Part shown: one piece after another, positions 12,539 to 22,647 of the stretch | How the letters are laid out: each line of letters begins with the position of its first letter | Numbering within the stretch: position 1 is the stretch's first letter | Assembly (NCBI GenBank): GCA_948567375.1 | Contig: OX419761.1 | Location: 39,780,243-39,844,242, forward strand | From: Lunularia cruciata | Lineage: Eukaryota > Streptophyta > Marchantiopsida > Lunulariales > Lunulariaceae | Direction: 5' to 3' | DNA length: 64,000 nt | Translations under genes and position numbers: made by a program | Notes under the pieces: model-generated | The model's database searches: none | The model's input: only the letters and a program-made list of their open reading frames with translations | What the model was told of the DNA's origin: nothing

Positions 12539-13660
12539 CTACTTCCTATTTATATTGCGGTTGTTGTTGATAAATCCAGCATTCTGATTGTATGTTGCTG
12601 CTGACTGCATTGTTGAAGCTACCCCTCCTTTTTCAACTTGACCAGCGTTGTTGCGAGCCTCTGCAGCGTGTACTCTATTGGCATCTCTCGGAGTCACTAT
12701 CTTGTCTGCAGGCAGGTGAGCGCTTACATCCTGCACAGAGATGTTGACACGACAAAGAATAAGCCAGCATCCATTCCTTCCTTGTTTGAGAGCCTAAGAA
12801 ACATGCGCAGAGCCAGAGCGTCTCTTACTGGGTACGAGCAACTTTTTTCTTCAAACCCACGTGATGGCAGAAAGTGGAACGTTGAACGATAAGGATCTTT
12901 CTAGTTTGAAATTACGGATACTCACGGCGAGCACATCAGCAAGTGGGACATTTGTCTTGTCTGAAGATGGATTGTTTCTCAGTTGGTCCACAGCAGACAT
13001 GGCCTTAGCTGCCGGTCCTCCCTTGACTCCGGTCGGAATGCCCGTTGCTCTTGCTTCTGCGGACTGGATTGCTCTGGCATCGGAAATAGTTACAGGCTTG
13101 TCACCGATGTTCTCAGCGACTGTCTCCAGTGCCTAGGTGTTCAAAAGGCACAAATGTCGTGAGGGCTGGTGTCGTTCCTGTGCATGGTAGTGCAGATTTG
13201 ACCCAAGGAATGATCCTGCTTTGTATATTGAGTCAACCAGTAATTGTGCCTAAATCCATTTCCTTAAACGAATTCGAATGAGGCTGTACATGGATTCTAA
13301 CCCGAGGTGAGAATGTGTGATTGAAATTTGAACAAACATCAGATTTGACGTGAGCACGCAAAGCAGTAGTATGTAAAATTAGCACTGAGCCTAATGTGGA
13401 TTTCTACAATCATGGTTGATAAGGAAACGTTCACTTACCTTCGCAATGGTGATAGGAGCTCGCGAATTGTTCGTCTTGTCCTCTTGGGTATTCCCAGTGT
13501 TGCCAGGGTTAGGTGAAGCGTTTGGTGCTCCAGTTTCAGCCGGCTGATCTTCAAGGGGTTGATGAGTGACAACAACGGTCGGATTGGTGTCGTTGGTAAT
13601 AATTGTCACCGTGTCGTGAGAAGATTCGGAAGAAAGGCGCTGTGCTTGCACGGAACTCAT
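12539..13660 (-). CDS. SMP-family LEA protein (gene A), three exons
   Basis: The product is a predicted late embryogenesis abundant protein of the seed maturation protein (SMP) family, 206 aa. Such proteins are hydrophilic and are linked to protection of cells during seed/spore maturation and drying. Exons on the minus strand: 13660-13439 (74 aa), 13132-12926 (69 aa), 12730-12539 (63 aa plus stop). Introns run gtaagt...ctag and gtgagt...gtgcag and are both phase 0. The N-terminus is low-complexity, rich in T/N/P. From residue about 69 the SMP domain starts with PITIAKALETVAENIGDKPV, followed by two typical SMP units: ARAIQSAEARATG with GVKGGPAAKAMSAVDQL, then RVHAAEARNNAG with GGVASTMQSAATYNQNAGF. 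The start methionine is chosen because paralogue B begins similarly (MSTLQ against MSSVQ). A tgcag near the ATG suggests a 5' UTR intron. Neighbours B and C are tandem paralogues in the same direction. Confidence 0.9.
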
Positions 13661-14213
13661 GGTGACAATGTCGAAAACTCAAACGGTCTCCTGCAATAAC
13701 AACAAGAAGCTCTTTTGAGTTGAAATTGTCCCTGTTATAAGATGCACAGGACAGGAAATTGATATCAAACATCACTGGTAAGATCTTGCACTTGATACTG
13801 ATTATCAGGTGTTGAGGACTAATCTGCAGCCAGTTAAATCTGCACCGCAAATTTTGCAGATTGCAACATTGGAAATCTGAGGTTGGGCAATAGGTTAGCC
13901 CGCTGCATTCACGGAGCAATGCAGAGAGTAAACCAGCAGCAGATCCGCACAGAACAGAAGATTTAGTTGCTCTCAACACTGCAAATGCATTGACAGCTTC
14001 TGCTCGCAATCGACTCAACAACCTAAATGGAGATAACAAAGACTCAAAATCAGTAAGTAGCAAGACTCAAAGCTCCTGCACGAAGCATGAAATCCACAGC
14101 ACCTTGTTGTTTCCCTGAAGCTGAATACGAAGTGTACACGGAAATTGCGACAGAAAGTGAATTTGCAACAAATTAGCTTGTTCGTGTGGCTGAATCGGTT
14201 TGAGGTTGAGGGG

Positions 14214-14345
14214 AATTTAACCCCTTCAGACGATGGCGATCTTTGTCCGAAGAGTCCAGAACAGATTCATCACTCCAGGACGTGCAATGCCATGCAGGGA
14301 AGACCTTGCCACACACAACACGTGGTTTTCGGAGGCACTGGAATT
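14214..14345 (-). promoter_or_regulatory. Conserved upstream block of LEA gene A (RY plus G-box)
   Basis: It contains CATGCA (RY core, 14291-14296) and CACGTGG (G-box/ABRE core, 14319-14325), whose starts are 28 bp apart. Flanking bases (ttgtccgaag, gaccttg) recur upstream of gene C. A weak TATA-like ttaaatt lies at 14214-14220 on the minus strand. The block is about 630 bp upstream of the ATG, so a 5' UTR intron probably lies between. RY motifs bind ABI3/VP1-type B3 factors and G-box ABREs bind ABI5-type bZIPs (established for seed genes). Confidence 0.65.
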
Positions 14346-15479
14346 GCGACATGCTGCGAAATATTTTGTAATTTTCTGAAACACGGGGTTTTAGCGTGTG
14401 ATCACGGACGAGATTGTCTCTAGCTAGATTGCACGATGCCATGTTCGAACTCAGAATTAATGCCCTTTCAAGAGAGTTAACGTTGCAATAACTCTGTGGA
14501 TCTAGCTTTGCGTAACCCAAGAAACGAAATCGATCCCTGTAATCCAAGCTCTCAAGTTTTAGTCATCGCAGATGATAAATTTCGGGGTCTCTAGAAATTG
14601 CCTAGGAGATCTTGAGATTCATCTGATGAGTGAACACATGATTCCGTCGTATTGTGTCATCTGCCTGTAACCAAGGATGAGGCACCCGTTTGTCAATCAA
14701 TTACAAACTGAGCAGTATATGTCTTGGCTACGTTTATAAGTTTGCTGGATTTGGTTGGAGAGGAAGCTTTAGGAATTTACATTGCAACGTATGAGTTCTC
14801 TTGTGTACCTGGCCGTTTCCCATTCGTTTCCGATGATCACCATCTTCATAAAAATGAAGAATTCATCACCATTGGTGGTAGCCTTGAAATTGCCGAAGCT
14901 TTTCGCGATTCGCATCGATTGTAACAAGAAGGTGCAATACCGTGGTGTCGGTGCATCCGTCCGCTTGCGCAATAAAAGCTTTCGTGAAATTGTTACTGGC
15001 CAAGTGGAAGGTCTTTACAAGGAAAGCAATGTGGCGAGAGGTCGATGTGCGCGAAGCTATGATCTTGATAAGAACCATGGGAGGAGAATATCTGTAAAAC
15101 AACGTAGTGAATTGATTTATTGAATTGACAGTGTCATGAGAAAGTGGGTTAAGTTAACTCTATCTTCAAACTCAGGTGAGTTTACGCTCATATCTATTTA
15201 GTGATCATATGTCTCGTCTCTCACACATTTTTTAACATGACTTGCGAATGAATGTATGTTCCGTCTCATGTTTTTATAATAGATATTCTGGCTTAGCTCA
15301 TGATTTTCTATTGACCGTATGTTTCGTTTCAATCTTTCTAGACATGTTATTCTCCTATAAATATAGAGTTCGTGTTATTCTCTTAACATATGTTGACTTA
15401 AATAATCATCATTTATTTTGTTTCAAGTTATTCCGTAAACATGTTAGTCTTTTATCTCTTGTGTTTCATCCATGTTAGG
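14346..15479. other. Intergenic, no gene recognised
   Basis: ORFs on both strands at about 14720-15120 (longest 113 aa on the plus strand) show no known domain and overlap each other antisense, so no coding call is made. 15150-15480 is AT-rich. Confidence 0.35.
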
Positions 15480-15660
15480 TTTAATGGGCACTTTTTCAGC
15501 CGTCTTGTTACCCTACGCGGTTCGCTTGTTTTTCTTTAATTACGCAATTCAAATCATGTTTTCTTTTATTATCGAAATCACATCCTTGTAGGGCTTGCCG
15601 GGGCCTTTTCATTCATCATTCTCGTTGCCGCACGGGCGGCTCACCTTTCTTTCGTATATG
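15480..15660 (+). repeat. Diverged short-element copies
   Basis: 15495-15530 (gtcttgttaccctacgcggttcgctt) resembles the distal half of the dispersed short element at 58200-58318. A second, weaker match (gggcttgccggggcc then gccgcacgggcggctcacc) lies at 15590-15650. No flanking duplications were seen. Confidence 0.45.
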
Positions 15661-15773
15661 AAAACTTCTTATCTGGTTATAACATAGATGCGCATCTTGC
15701 TTTTCCTGTTTCTCTAAAGATCTATTGTCTACATGCCAATGTACATCTTGCTTTTACTCTGTTCTCTTATCTA

Positions 15774-15891
15774 TCTATTGTCCAAACGGGCCCCATAGAT
15801 CTTGATCTATTTCAATCTATTGTCCAAACGGCCCTATATAGGCTCTATATAGGGCCTATAAATATCTATTTCTATCAATAGTTCAAACGGG
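15774..15891. repeat. Perfect 27-bp palindrome and repeated tattgtccaaacgg
   Basis: 15830-15856 is a perfect inverted repeat: ggccctatatag, loop gct, ctatatagggcc. The motif tctattgtccaaacgg occurs just before it twice (about 15774 and 15817) and a relative (caatagttcaaacggg) follows it, suggesting a small transposon end or rearranged MITE. Confidence 0.65.
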
Positions 15892-17014
15892 TATTATATA
15901 TATTAATTTATACATGGAAATTTTTTAATTAATTTTTAATAATTAAATTAGTATTTTTTAATTTAATGAGTTTATAACCTATTTAATATGATTTATTTAA
16001 TTTTTCATTTTAAACTATAAAATAAACATTTACTAACAAATGATAATTTATTTTCACAAATTTTCAATATTTTGGTCGCAATGGTTATAACATTGTCGCG
16101 CGCCAATAGTACTGCTGATGACTGTGAATCCAAAATGAAACACGTGTTGACAGCCAAGTACCTGCACAGACCCGGCTTGCCACATCATATCGTACGAAAC
16201 GTAACGCATTGTGACATTTCTTCTTCACACGATAGGTGGGCGAGCTGGTAGGCTTAGAGGAGCATTTAGCCCCCACAGATCCATCTGCACGAAGGCAACT
16301 TTCCAGCGTTGTGTCACCAAGCATGAGCGCTAAGAGCATTTTCCCGGCTTTTTACTGGGAGCATGATACGCAAACAAGTGAACATCGACGCGTAGTACTC
16401 ACTATCATCTGCGCGTTCTCTTCGGACTATATTCTACAATCCTTCCTAGATTCCAGAACTAGATTCCACTGCCACGAGTTACCAGCAGTCGAGTTCTGGA
16501 ATAGGACCAAATTATGCTAGTAGCATTTCAGTTCGTCGAAGGAGTGGCGCACTCTCATAGTTGCCCAGAATTCGGTGCAATGTTTTGATTGATGTTTTGC
16601 AATGTTTCGGGTAAACTTTCACACTAAAACGTTTTTATTTCATCGGGTATCGCAATTGGCAACAGAAACATTTTAATGTTGTTTTGTACTCCTGAGCCCT
16701 AAGCATTCTCAGAGGTCAATATCCCCTATACAATCACCTCCGATTTCCAAGCCCAAAAGTTAAAAGAGCAGATACCCCGCAATATCCTGATTCTTTGGCC
16801 ATCTCTACCGTAAAGTTCGTCACCAACCAGATAGACTTCTTAGCTCTTTTGCATTTGAGCGGGAGGCCTAAAGTTCGACGAATTTCTCGAACGTACACCT
16901 CAGAAGGCATAATGATGATGACTACCGTAAACATTCACGTTTAGAACTTACTCCGCAAATGAACACTATGACTTCAAAGTCCGTCAGACATTAAGCACTG
17001 CCAACCAATCTTGA
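15892..17014. other. Intergenic, no gene recognised
   Basis: 15892-16080 is highly AT-rich. 16085-16520 has antisense-overlapping ORFs of 84 and 94 aa without recognisable domains. The right end lies downstream of LEA gene B on the minus strand and may include its 3' UTR. Confidence 0.35.
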
Positions 17015-17041
17015 TCCAGTCTAACGGACAGTTAGACTGGA
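17015..17041. repeat. Perfect short hairpin, 11-bp stem
   Basis: tccagtctaac, loop ggaca, gttagactgga. It lies 78 bp beyond the stop codon of LEA gene B, so it is probably in its 3' UTR or just past it. The words agtctaacg and ggacagt also occur in the right arm of the foldback near 10540-10563. Confidence 0.7.
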
Positions 17042-17118
17042 CAATAGTATCCAGCTTCATCTTCCGCGTCGAAAACAGTAGTGCCCCGGTGAGCATTACC
17101 TTCGAGTCTACCTCGAGT

Positions 17119-18231
17119 CTACCTCGGTGCATTAGGATCGCTCACAAAACCAGCATTCACATTGTATGCTGCTGCCGCATTCATTGTTGAAGCTACTCCA
17201 CCTTTCACAACTTGACCAGCGTTGTTACGCGTCTCTGCTGAGTGGACTGCCCTGGCATATTTCGGATCTACGGGCTTGTCATTAGGCAGCCGGGCCCTTG
17301 CATTCTGCACATGCCAGCGATATCATTTCACATTCTATTAGATGCAAAGCCAATTGTTGATGTTTACTCTTTAAGTATTGGTAATAGCACCTATCCGGAT
17401 GGATTCTACCAATGTGCTAAGCCTCTTGCTTGAGTCATTGCTTGAAATAAGGACTTACTGCAAGCACATCAGACAGCGTCCCGTGATCAACAGCACGTTG
17501 AGCATATGCTGCAGGTCCTCCTTTCACTCCACTCGGAACGCCAGTAACCCTCGCCTCTGCTGCCTGTATTGCCCTTGCATCACCTACTGTCACCTCCTTA
17601 TCTCCAACTGTTCCGGCCACACTTTCCAGAGCCTACAGTAAATTTCACATCACACAAAGCACAAGTTGTTGGAGAACAAGTATCAAAGCTCTTCTCAAAC
17701 TGCAGATTTATGGAATGTCTCCATGCGATGTTATAACAGGGAATGAAATAACTTTATCAAGCAACATGTATTTCGGGATTGACAAGGAACACCCACTTCG
17801 CCAACGCTGATAGGACCCGGTGGAAGATCCGTTCCTTCATCCAGCTTATCCACAACGGCTCCAGTATTGGATTCTGAAGTCGGATGGGTTCCAGTTTTGG
17901 GTGATGGAGTCGGCTGGTCTGTTCCTTCATCCAGCTTATCAAAAACGATGCCAATATTGGATTCTGAAGTCGGGTGGGTTCCAGTTTTTGGTGATGGAGT
18001 CGGGCGGTCTGATCCTTCATCCAGCTTATCAGAAACGATTCCAGTATTGGATACTGAAGTCGGATTCGGTACATCCTGGGTTTCCCCTACAATTCCAGTG
18101 TTAGGCACTGAAGTCGGAACGGTTCCAGTTTTGGGTGATGGAGTCGGTTGGTCTGTGATTGTTGGACCAACAATCATCACTGTGTCTTGAGTTGCATCAA
18201 GAGAAGGACGCCGTTCCTGCAGAGTACTCAT
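17119..18231 (-). CDS. SMP-family LEA protein (gene B), repeat-expanded N-terminus
   Basis: The product is a predicted LEA protein of the SMP family, 264 aa. Exons on the minus strand: 18231-17797 (145 aa), 17632-17459 (58 aa), 17304-17119 (61 aa plus stop); introns are phase 0 with gtgggt/gtaagt donors and gtag/gcag acceptors, matching gene A in position. Exon 1 is about twice as long as in A because of 30-aa tandem units (residues 61-90, 91-120 and part of a third) built on SNTGIV-DKLDEG and PTPSPKTGTHPTSE, rich in P, T, S and acidic residues. The SMP part begins PISVGEALESVAGTVGDKEV and continues ARAIQAAEARVTG, GVKGGPAAYAQRAV and RAVHSAETRNNAG, GGVASTMNAAAAYNVNAGF. An in-frame upstream methionine (25 residues earlier) exists, but the chosen start aligns with gene A. 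A cttcgcag acceptor-like site 5' of the ATG again suggests a 5' UTR intron. Confidence 0.9.
17821..18051 (-). repeat. 90-bp coding tandem repeats in LEA gene B exon 1
   Basis: Two full and one partial 90-bp units encode the 30-aa repeat; a diverged relative extends to about 18153. Units are almost identical at the DNA level (tccttcatccagcttatc recurs three times), which points to recent expansion and likely length polymorphism. Confidence 0.9.
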
Positions 18232-18760
18232 GTTTCTGAACTTTACCAGATACCGCCGCCTTTTAACTGCGAAGACGAGGAGCGCAATTCCTTCCATGGG
18301 CATCAAAATAACGGACAGGACACGGCATCACCATCAGATAAGCGGACAACCTATTAAGTGTTCGGATACAAGGAACCATTTCCAGAAAGAAAAGATTTCA
18401 ACACTTGCAAAGTGCTCTGTTTTGTGCAAAAGATCTCATTGGCGCTCCCAATGGTGTTGTGCATGACTCATCTCGTGATTCAAAACCGCATGCAAAGACG
18501 ATCTAGTTTTCAAAATAAATCAGAACTAATAAAATTAGTCGTATTGAGGATGACGAGTTCCAAGCGGATCAGCGACTCGCATTTGAGATGGCACTACAGG
18601 TCTTCGACCGAAGAAAGACATTACCTTAGCTTGTACTCTCCACGAGGTGTAGAAGTGTAAGAAAGTAAGAGCAGTTTCAGAGTTTCAGAGATCAGGATCA
18701 CCAAAGAAGCTTGTCCTGAATGTTCACAATTTGGTGCGAATGGAACGCGAAATCCTGCAT

Positions 18761-18895
18761 CATATCATGGGAAGAGTCCGCTTCAGATAACACTTGTCTC
18801 CTGCCTGAAGGAATCTCCTCCCAGATGTGGAGTATCATGCAGAGAGGACATTTTGCTGTCAGACACGTTGTCCTATACAGTTCGCGGACTGAAAA
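18761..18895 (-). promoter_or_regulatory. Conserved upstream block of LEA gene B
   Basis: CATGCA at 18836-18841 and CACGTTG at 18864-18870, starts 28 bp apart as in genes A and C. The G-box is degraded to CACGTT but keeps the ACGT core. Surrounding words (gaagagtccg, aggacattttg) match the other two blocks. A weak AT-rich site lies at 18761-18767. The block starts about 605 bp upstream of the ATG. Confidence 0.55.
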
Positions 18896-19665
18896 TTTGC
18901 CTGTCATCAAACTTGAGCTGCCCAAGTGGAGAGAAGTACTGTACCTGCAGAATTTGAGACTTATAAGAACATGATGGAAGTTAATAGCTCCAACAACTCT
19001 CCAGCAAAATCTCCTATGAAATTGAATTGTATCATACTCTGCACGTGTGCATGTCATGACATGGACTGCGCAAATAACACGTAGAAAGGCACCTATTCTC
19101 GCTCGCTGAAACCCCAAACGTGTATTAGTCATAGGGAGCGAGCGAGAGTTAATACACAAGTCCGAATTGAATCTAAACTGTGACTCGGAGATCTGTTCAT
19201 TTCTCTAGGCCCCTTCTACCTCTAGTTTCGAAGAATCCCGGCATCCCTGAGAGATGAACACAGTTAATAATCTTTGGTCTTTCAATATTGCAGCGAGGTT
19301 ACTGGCAGTTGGCATTAGAGTAGATTCATCATGAATCATGCAGAATAGTCAGGTCATCTTATGTATCGTACTTATTTAAGATGAATTTAATTTATAATGC
19401 ATATAAGGTGCGCCTGAGATGTTTTGAGTTCAGCGATCAGAGAAAATTGAGCTCAGGTATACAATATCTGCTGATTACTTCAAACATGTGTATCGTCGTC
19501 TGAGGAACGGTGGAGAATGTATGTCTAAAGAGACCACTTCACTTGCATAATTCAAGTTGCATATTTTTAGGTATCTACAAAAGTTTACCACATCCTGCTT
19601 GCGTTTCCATGTGCACCAGCTAGACGAACTGTTTAAGATGGAGTAAGGATCACATCAAGTTTGGT
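18896..19665. other. Intergenic, no gene recognised
   Basis: Lies upstream of gene B and downstream of gene C. The minus-strand ORF at 18698-19159 overlaps the proposed promoter and has no known domain, so it is not called. Confidence 0.4.
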
Positions 19666-19744
19666 TCCCTTTCCTTTATGTGTTGTGTATTATTTGTGTT
19701 TTACGCCAAAAACCATAAATAATATACACCACATAAGGAAACGG
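19666..19744. repeat. Imperfect hairpin, arms about 32 bp
   Basis: The left arm (ccctttcctttatgtgttg, then tgtattatttgtg) pairs with the right arm (cataaataatatacaccac, then ataaggaaacgg) around a short loop. It resembles a small MITE end pair or a stem-loop. Confidence 0.7.
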
Positions 19745-20108
19745 TGTCCAATTTGTAAATTATATCGTTCTTCAGTCCCTTCTTAGTCTGCCCGATCGTG
19801 TATTTCCACATCAAACTCGCATGTGCCCGTGTTTCTGGGGTTCGTCCCCCGAACATGAAAGCCACTCCGACTGGATCAGTAGCTAAAGCAGGGTTGTCCG
19901 AAGTCCGACAAACGGATACTAGTCACGTATACTCAAAAATGTATGCGGTTTCTCTGCTGAAGATCTTCTGTTCTGCTGTCACGTGTGTTTCTTACCTTGG
20001 GGCGGACGAACGAATGGAAGGAAATGCAGGGGATTTTGAGAGTGTAGAGCGTGGACCGGGTGGACCGGAATTTAATGTCCCGATATTCTCAACATAGAGA
20101 ATTTTCTT
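19745..20108. other. Unassigned stretch between LEA genes B and C
   Basis: An open frame of 99 codons at 19798-20097 opens with GTG rather than ATG and has no recognisable domain. It is not called as a gene. Confidence 0.3.
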
Positions 20109-20332
20109 CAAATCTAAAGTCAGACACGTGTGGGTAGATTAAGGATAATCCAATTGAAATTTGATAAGTTGGGAGGGCAGCTGATGTAGTTGTAGTGTTA
20201 GTAGAACGTTCGTAACTGTTCAAATCTAAAGTCAGACACGTGTGGGTAGATTAAGGATAATCCAATTGAAATTTGATAAGTTGGGAGGGCAGCTGATGTA
20301 GTTGTAGTGTTAGTAGAACGTTCGTAACTGTT
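20109..20332. repeat. Exact 112-bp tandem duplication carrying a G-box
   Basis: 20109-20220 and 20221-20332 are identical by eye. Each unit contains gacacgtgtgg, so two CACGTG sites now lie between LEA genes B and C. Confidence 0.9.
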
Positions 20333-20654
20333 GATTGCAGATGTAGAAGATATAGACACATTGAGTAGAGCCGAAGAGATACTCAGCAATCGATTGAGAC
20401 AATTGAAGTAGAGATTCGCAATTAGTGAACACTGAAATGCTCGTACTTCGTGCCCTGACAGACGTAGAGATGCATTTAGCAGAGCTGAAGAAAACTCAAA
20501 ATAGTTTTAATACAAAACCAGATTCCATGGAGATGTCAGTTAGAAATTAGTGTGAATATCTAAAATAGTCCTCTTGTAAATAAATGAATGGACTTCCTCC
20601 GGACCTTAACACTCGAACAAATTAAGACCATTATTCAAAGCTGCCTTGCATTGC

Positions 20655-20945
20655 ATCGCAAATTTCTTTACTTATATACCAATTAGTAAGAAAATACTTC
20701 CATAAACTGTGTCCCGAGCACTTAGTTCTTTTGCATCTCAGTTCGTGAGTATTGTGGATTCAACGCAAAACGATCAAATTAGACTGCAAAAAGAATTAAC
20801 AGGCTGTCTTACATCAGAAATTTCTTTATATTCTTTTACCAATTAGTAAGAAAGCACTTCTACAAACTGCGTCCTTGGCTCGTTTGCATCTCAGTTCATG
20901 AATACTGTGCATTCTACTCACACGATCAAAATTAGATTGCAAAGA
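20655..20945. repeat. Diverged tandem duplication, period about 160 bp
   Basis: Both units share aaatttcttta, accaattagtaagaaa, cttcnanaaactg, tttgcatctcagttc and acgatcaaa. Non-coding, about 350 bp beyond the stop codon of LEA gene C. Confidence 0.75.
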
Positions 20946-21289
20946 GCAGGTTCAGGTAGTCCACAATGTCATGTCTCGTCTAGCTAGTACATCCGTCAAT
21001 CTTCAATATAAACGGTTTTTAGCTCACCTTGGTCTCATAGTCGCAGACCCAAAGTTCGCCGGTTATTACTAACAACAATATTGCAAATATCCAGAACTTT
21101 CAACTTGCGACATCACTCTCCACAAAATAGCAGGCCATCACTAGTGTCCTCATCCCATTTCAAAGTTTCTCGAAACTGAAAACCATCAACCGATATCGGA
21201 TCACCATGCTTATAACTTGGTCAGTCTATGATGAGCTTGGATCAAATTTTGGTTCAATCTCCCCAGAACTGTAGATGCTTGGCAGGTTT

Positions 21290-22112
21290 TCACTTCCTCC
21301 AGGTATTAGGATCCTCCACGAAACCCGCGTTGAAATTGTAAGCTGCTGCGGCTTGCATCGCTGAAGCTACTCCACCACTCTGAACTCGACCATCGTTGTT
21401 GCGAGTCTCTGCTGATTGAACTCCAGAGGCATCTCTCGGAGTTACAATCTTATCACGAGGCAGCTGAGAGCTTGCATCTTGCTCAGCAATGTCATCCGAC
21501 ACCTTACTCTGTGCATGCAAATTTTGAAAGTTAATCTGAGGTGGAATTGTGTGGGCAATACTCAATCTTGCGAACACATTATTCTTACTCTAGTGGTCAG
21601 TGTAGCTTGAAACTTACTCCAAGCACTTCTGCAACAGGCACATTTATCTGATTGTCCACAGCGGACAGAGCCTGTGCTGCAGGTCCTCCTTTCACTCCAG
21701 GCGGGACGCCTGTAGCTCTAGCTTCCGCTGACTGGATTGCACTAGCATCAGCTCTCGTGACAGGTTTATCTCCAAGTGTCTCCGCTGCACTTTCCAGAGC
21801 CTAACATGTTCACCCCACAGCAGTCGGTGTATAGATCAGGTTTTCGATTAATGTTGCTTGCAGCTTTCCTTGAACAGCAGATTTAGTACGTGTCCACATG
21901 AATTTTTCAAAAACAGGACATTCCTACATATATTGTTGAGCATCAAATCTCATTTGTGCCTCGCAAAACACACTCACCTCGCCGATGGTGATCGGACCTG
22001 GCGTGAGCACATGGGTATCCACAATATTCCCAGTCGGTACGTCAGCTTCATATGTCAAATCTGTCGTTCCGTCGGCGGTTTTGATCGTTACTGAGTCTTG
22101 CAGTGAAGCCAT
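21290..22112 (-). CDS. SMP-family LEA protein (gene C), three exons
   Basis: The product is a predicted LEA protein of the SMP family, 169 or 178 aa depending on one splice choice. Exons on the minus strand: 22112-21978 (45 aa), 21800-21618 (61 aa), then either 21508-21290 or 21481-21290. All junctions are phase 0. The N-terminal region is the shortest of the three paralogues. The SMP part begins PITIGEALESAAETLGDKPV, then ASAIQSAEARATG, GVKGGPAAQALSAVDNQ, and finally VQSAETRNNDG with GGVASAMQAAAAYNFNAGF. In A and B exon 3 starts five codons before the conserved LP; in C the matching place no longer has AG, so either the upstream gcacag (adding SKVSDDIAE before QDASSQ) or gctgag (one extra codon) must be used. 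The start methionine follows the paralogues. A gctag just 5' of the ATG suggests a 5' UTR intron. Confidence 0.88.
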
Positions 22113-22647
22113 GGCTCCGGGGTTCAGCTACCGCTGTCTCTAGCAATATGAGGAGCCCACTGACTTTCACAGAGATTTTACAGACACGACAGGACAGGAA
22201 TTTGTCGTCAGATTCCGTTCAAACTCTCGTCCGAGTTTTGCAAGGCATAAACTTCTTCGTATTTGAATTCAAACTGCAATGAACCGAATATAGATGACAT
22301 TCCTGGGTTCAGGAATATCATCCATGACTGATCTTTATGAGCAATCGACCAAAACCCAATAATCACTACCAGCTAGCAACTTTGTCCCGGGACAGGTGGC
22401 AGCACTGTTAAAGTAGACTTTCGAGCGTATTACAGGCGAAATCACACCTTGAGCAGAATCAGGTCGAAATTAGCTTGTGAACTCCACAAAGTGTGGTAGC
22501 GTACACACAATACACGAGAGTTGGATAATTCAGCGAATAATTGAAGATTAGGAACAATGAAAAGGTGTATCTGTCTGCAGCTTAACTGAACGCATCAGAA
22601 GAGATTTGACTGGGAATGTACATGAGATCGAAACCCTCAATTTGGAC

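Noticed and set aside
13551-14063. A 170-aa minus-strand ORF overlapping LEA gene A exon 1
   Set aside because: Its frame differs from the SMP exon and covers the expected 5' UTR region; no known domain.
14724-15123. Possible small gene near 14.7-15.1 kb
   Set aside because: Open frames exist on both strands with no recognisable family and no splice or paralogue support.
17820-18190. Plus-strand ORFs of 94 and 107 aa with repeats
   Set aside because: Antisense shadows of the 90-bp coding repeats in LEA gene B.
19798-20097. 99-codon plus-strand open frame
   Set aside because: It opens with GTG, has no family resemblance and lies in an intergenic stretch next to a tandem duplication.
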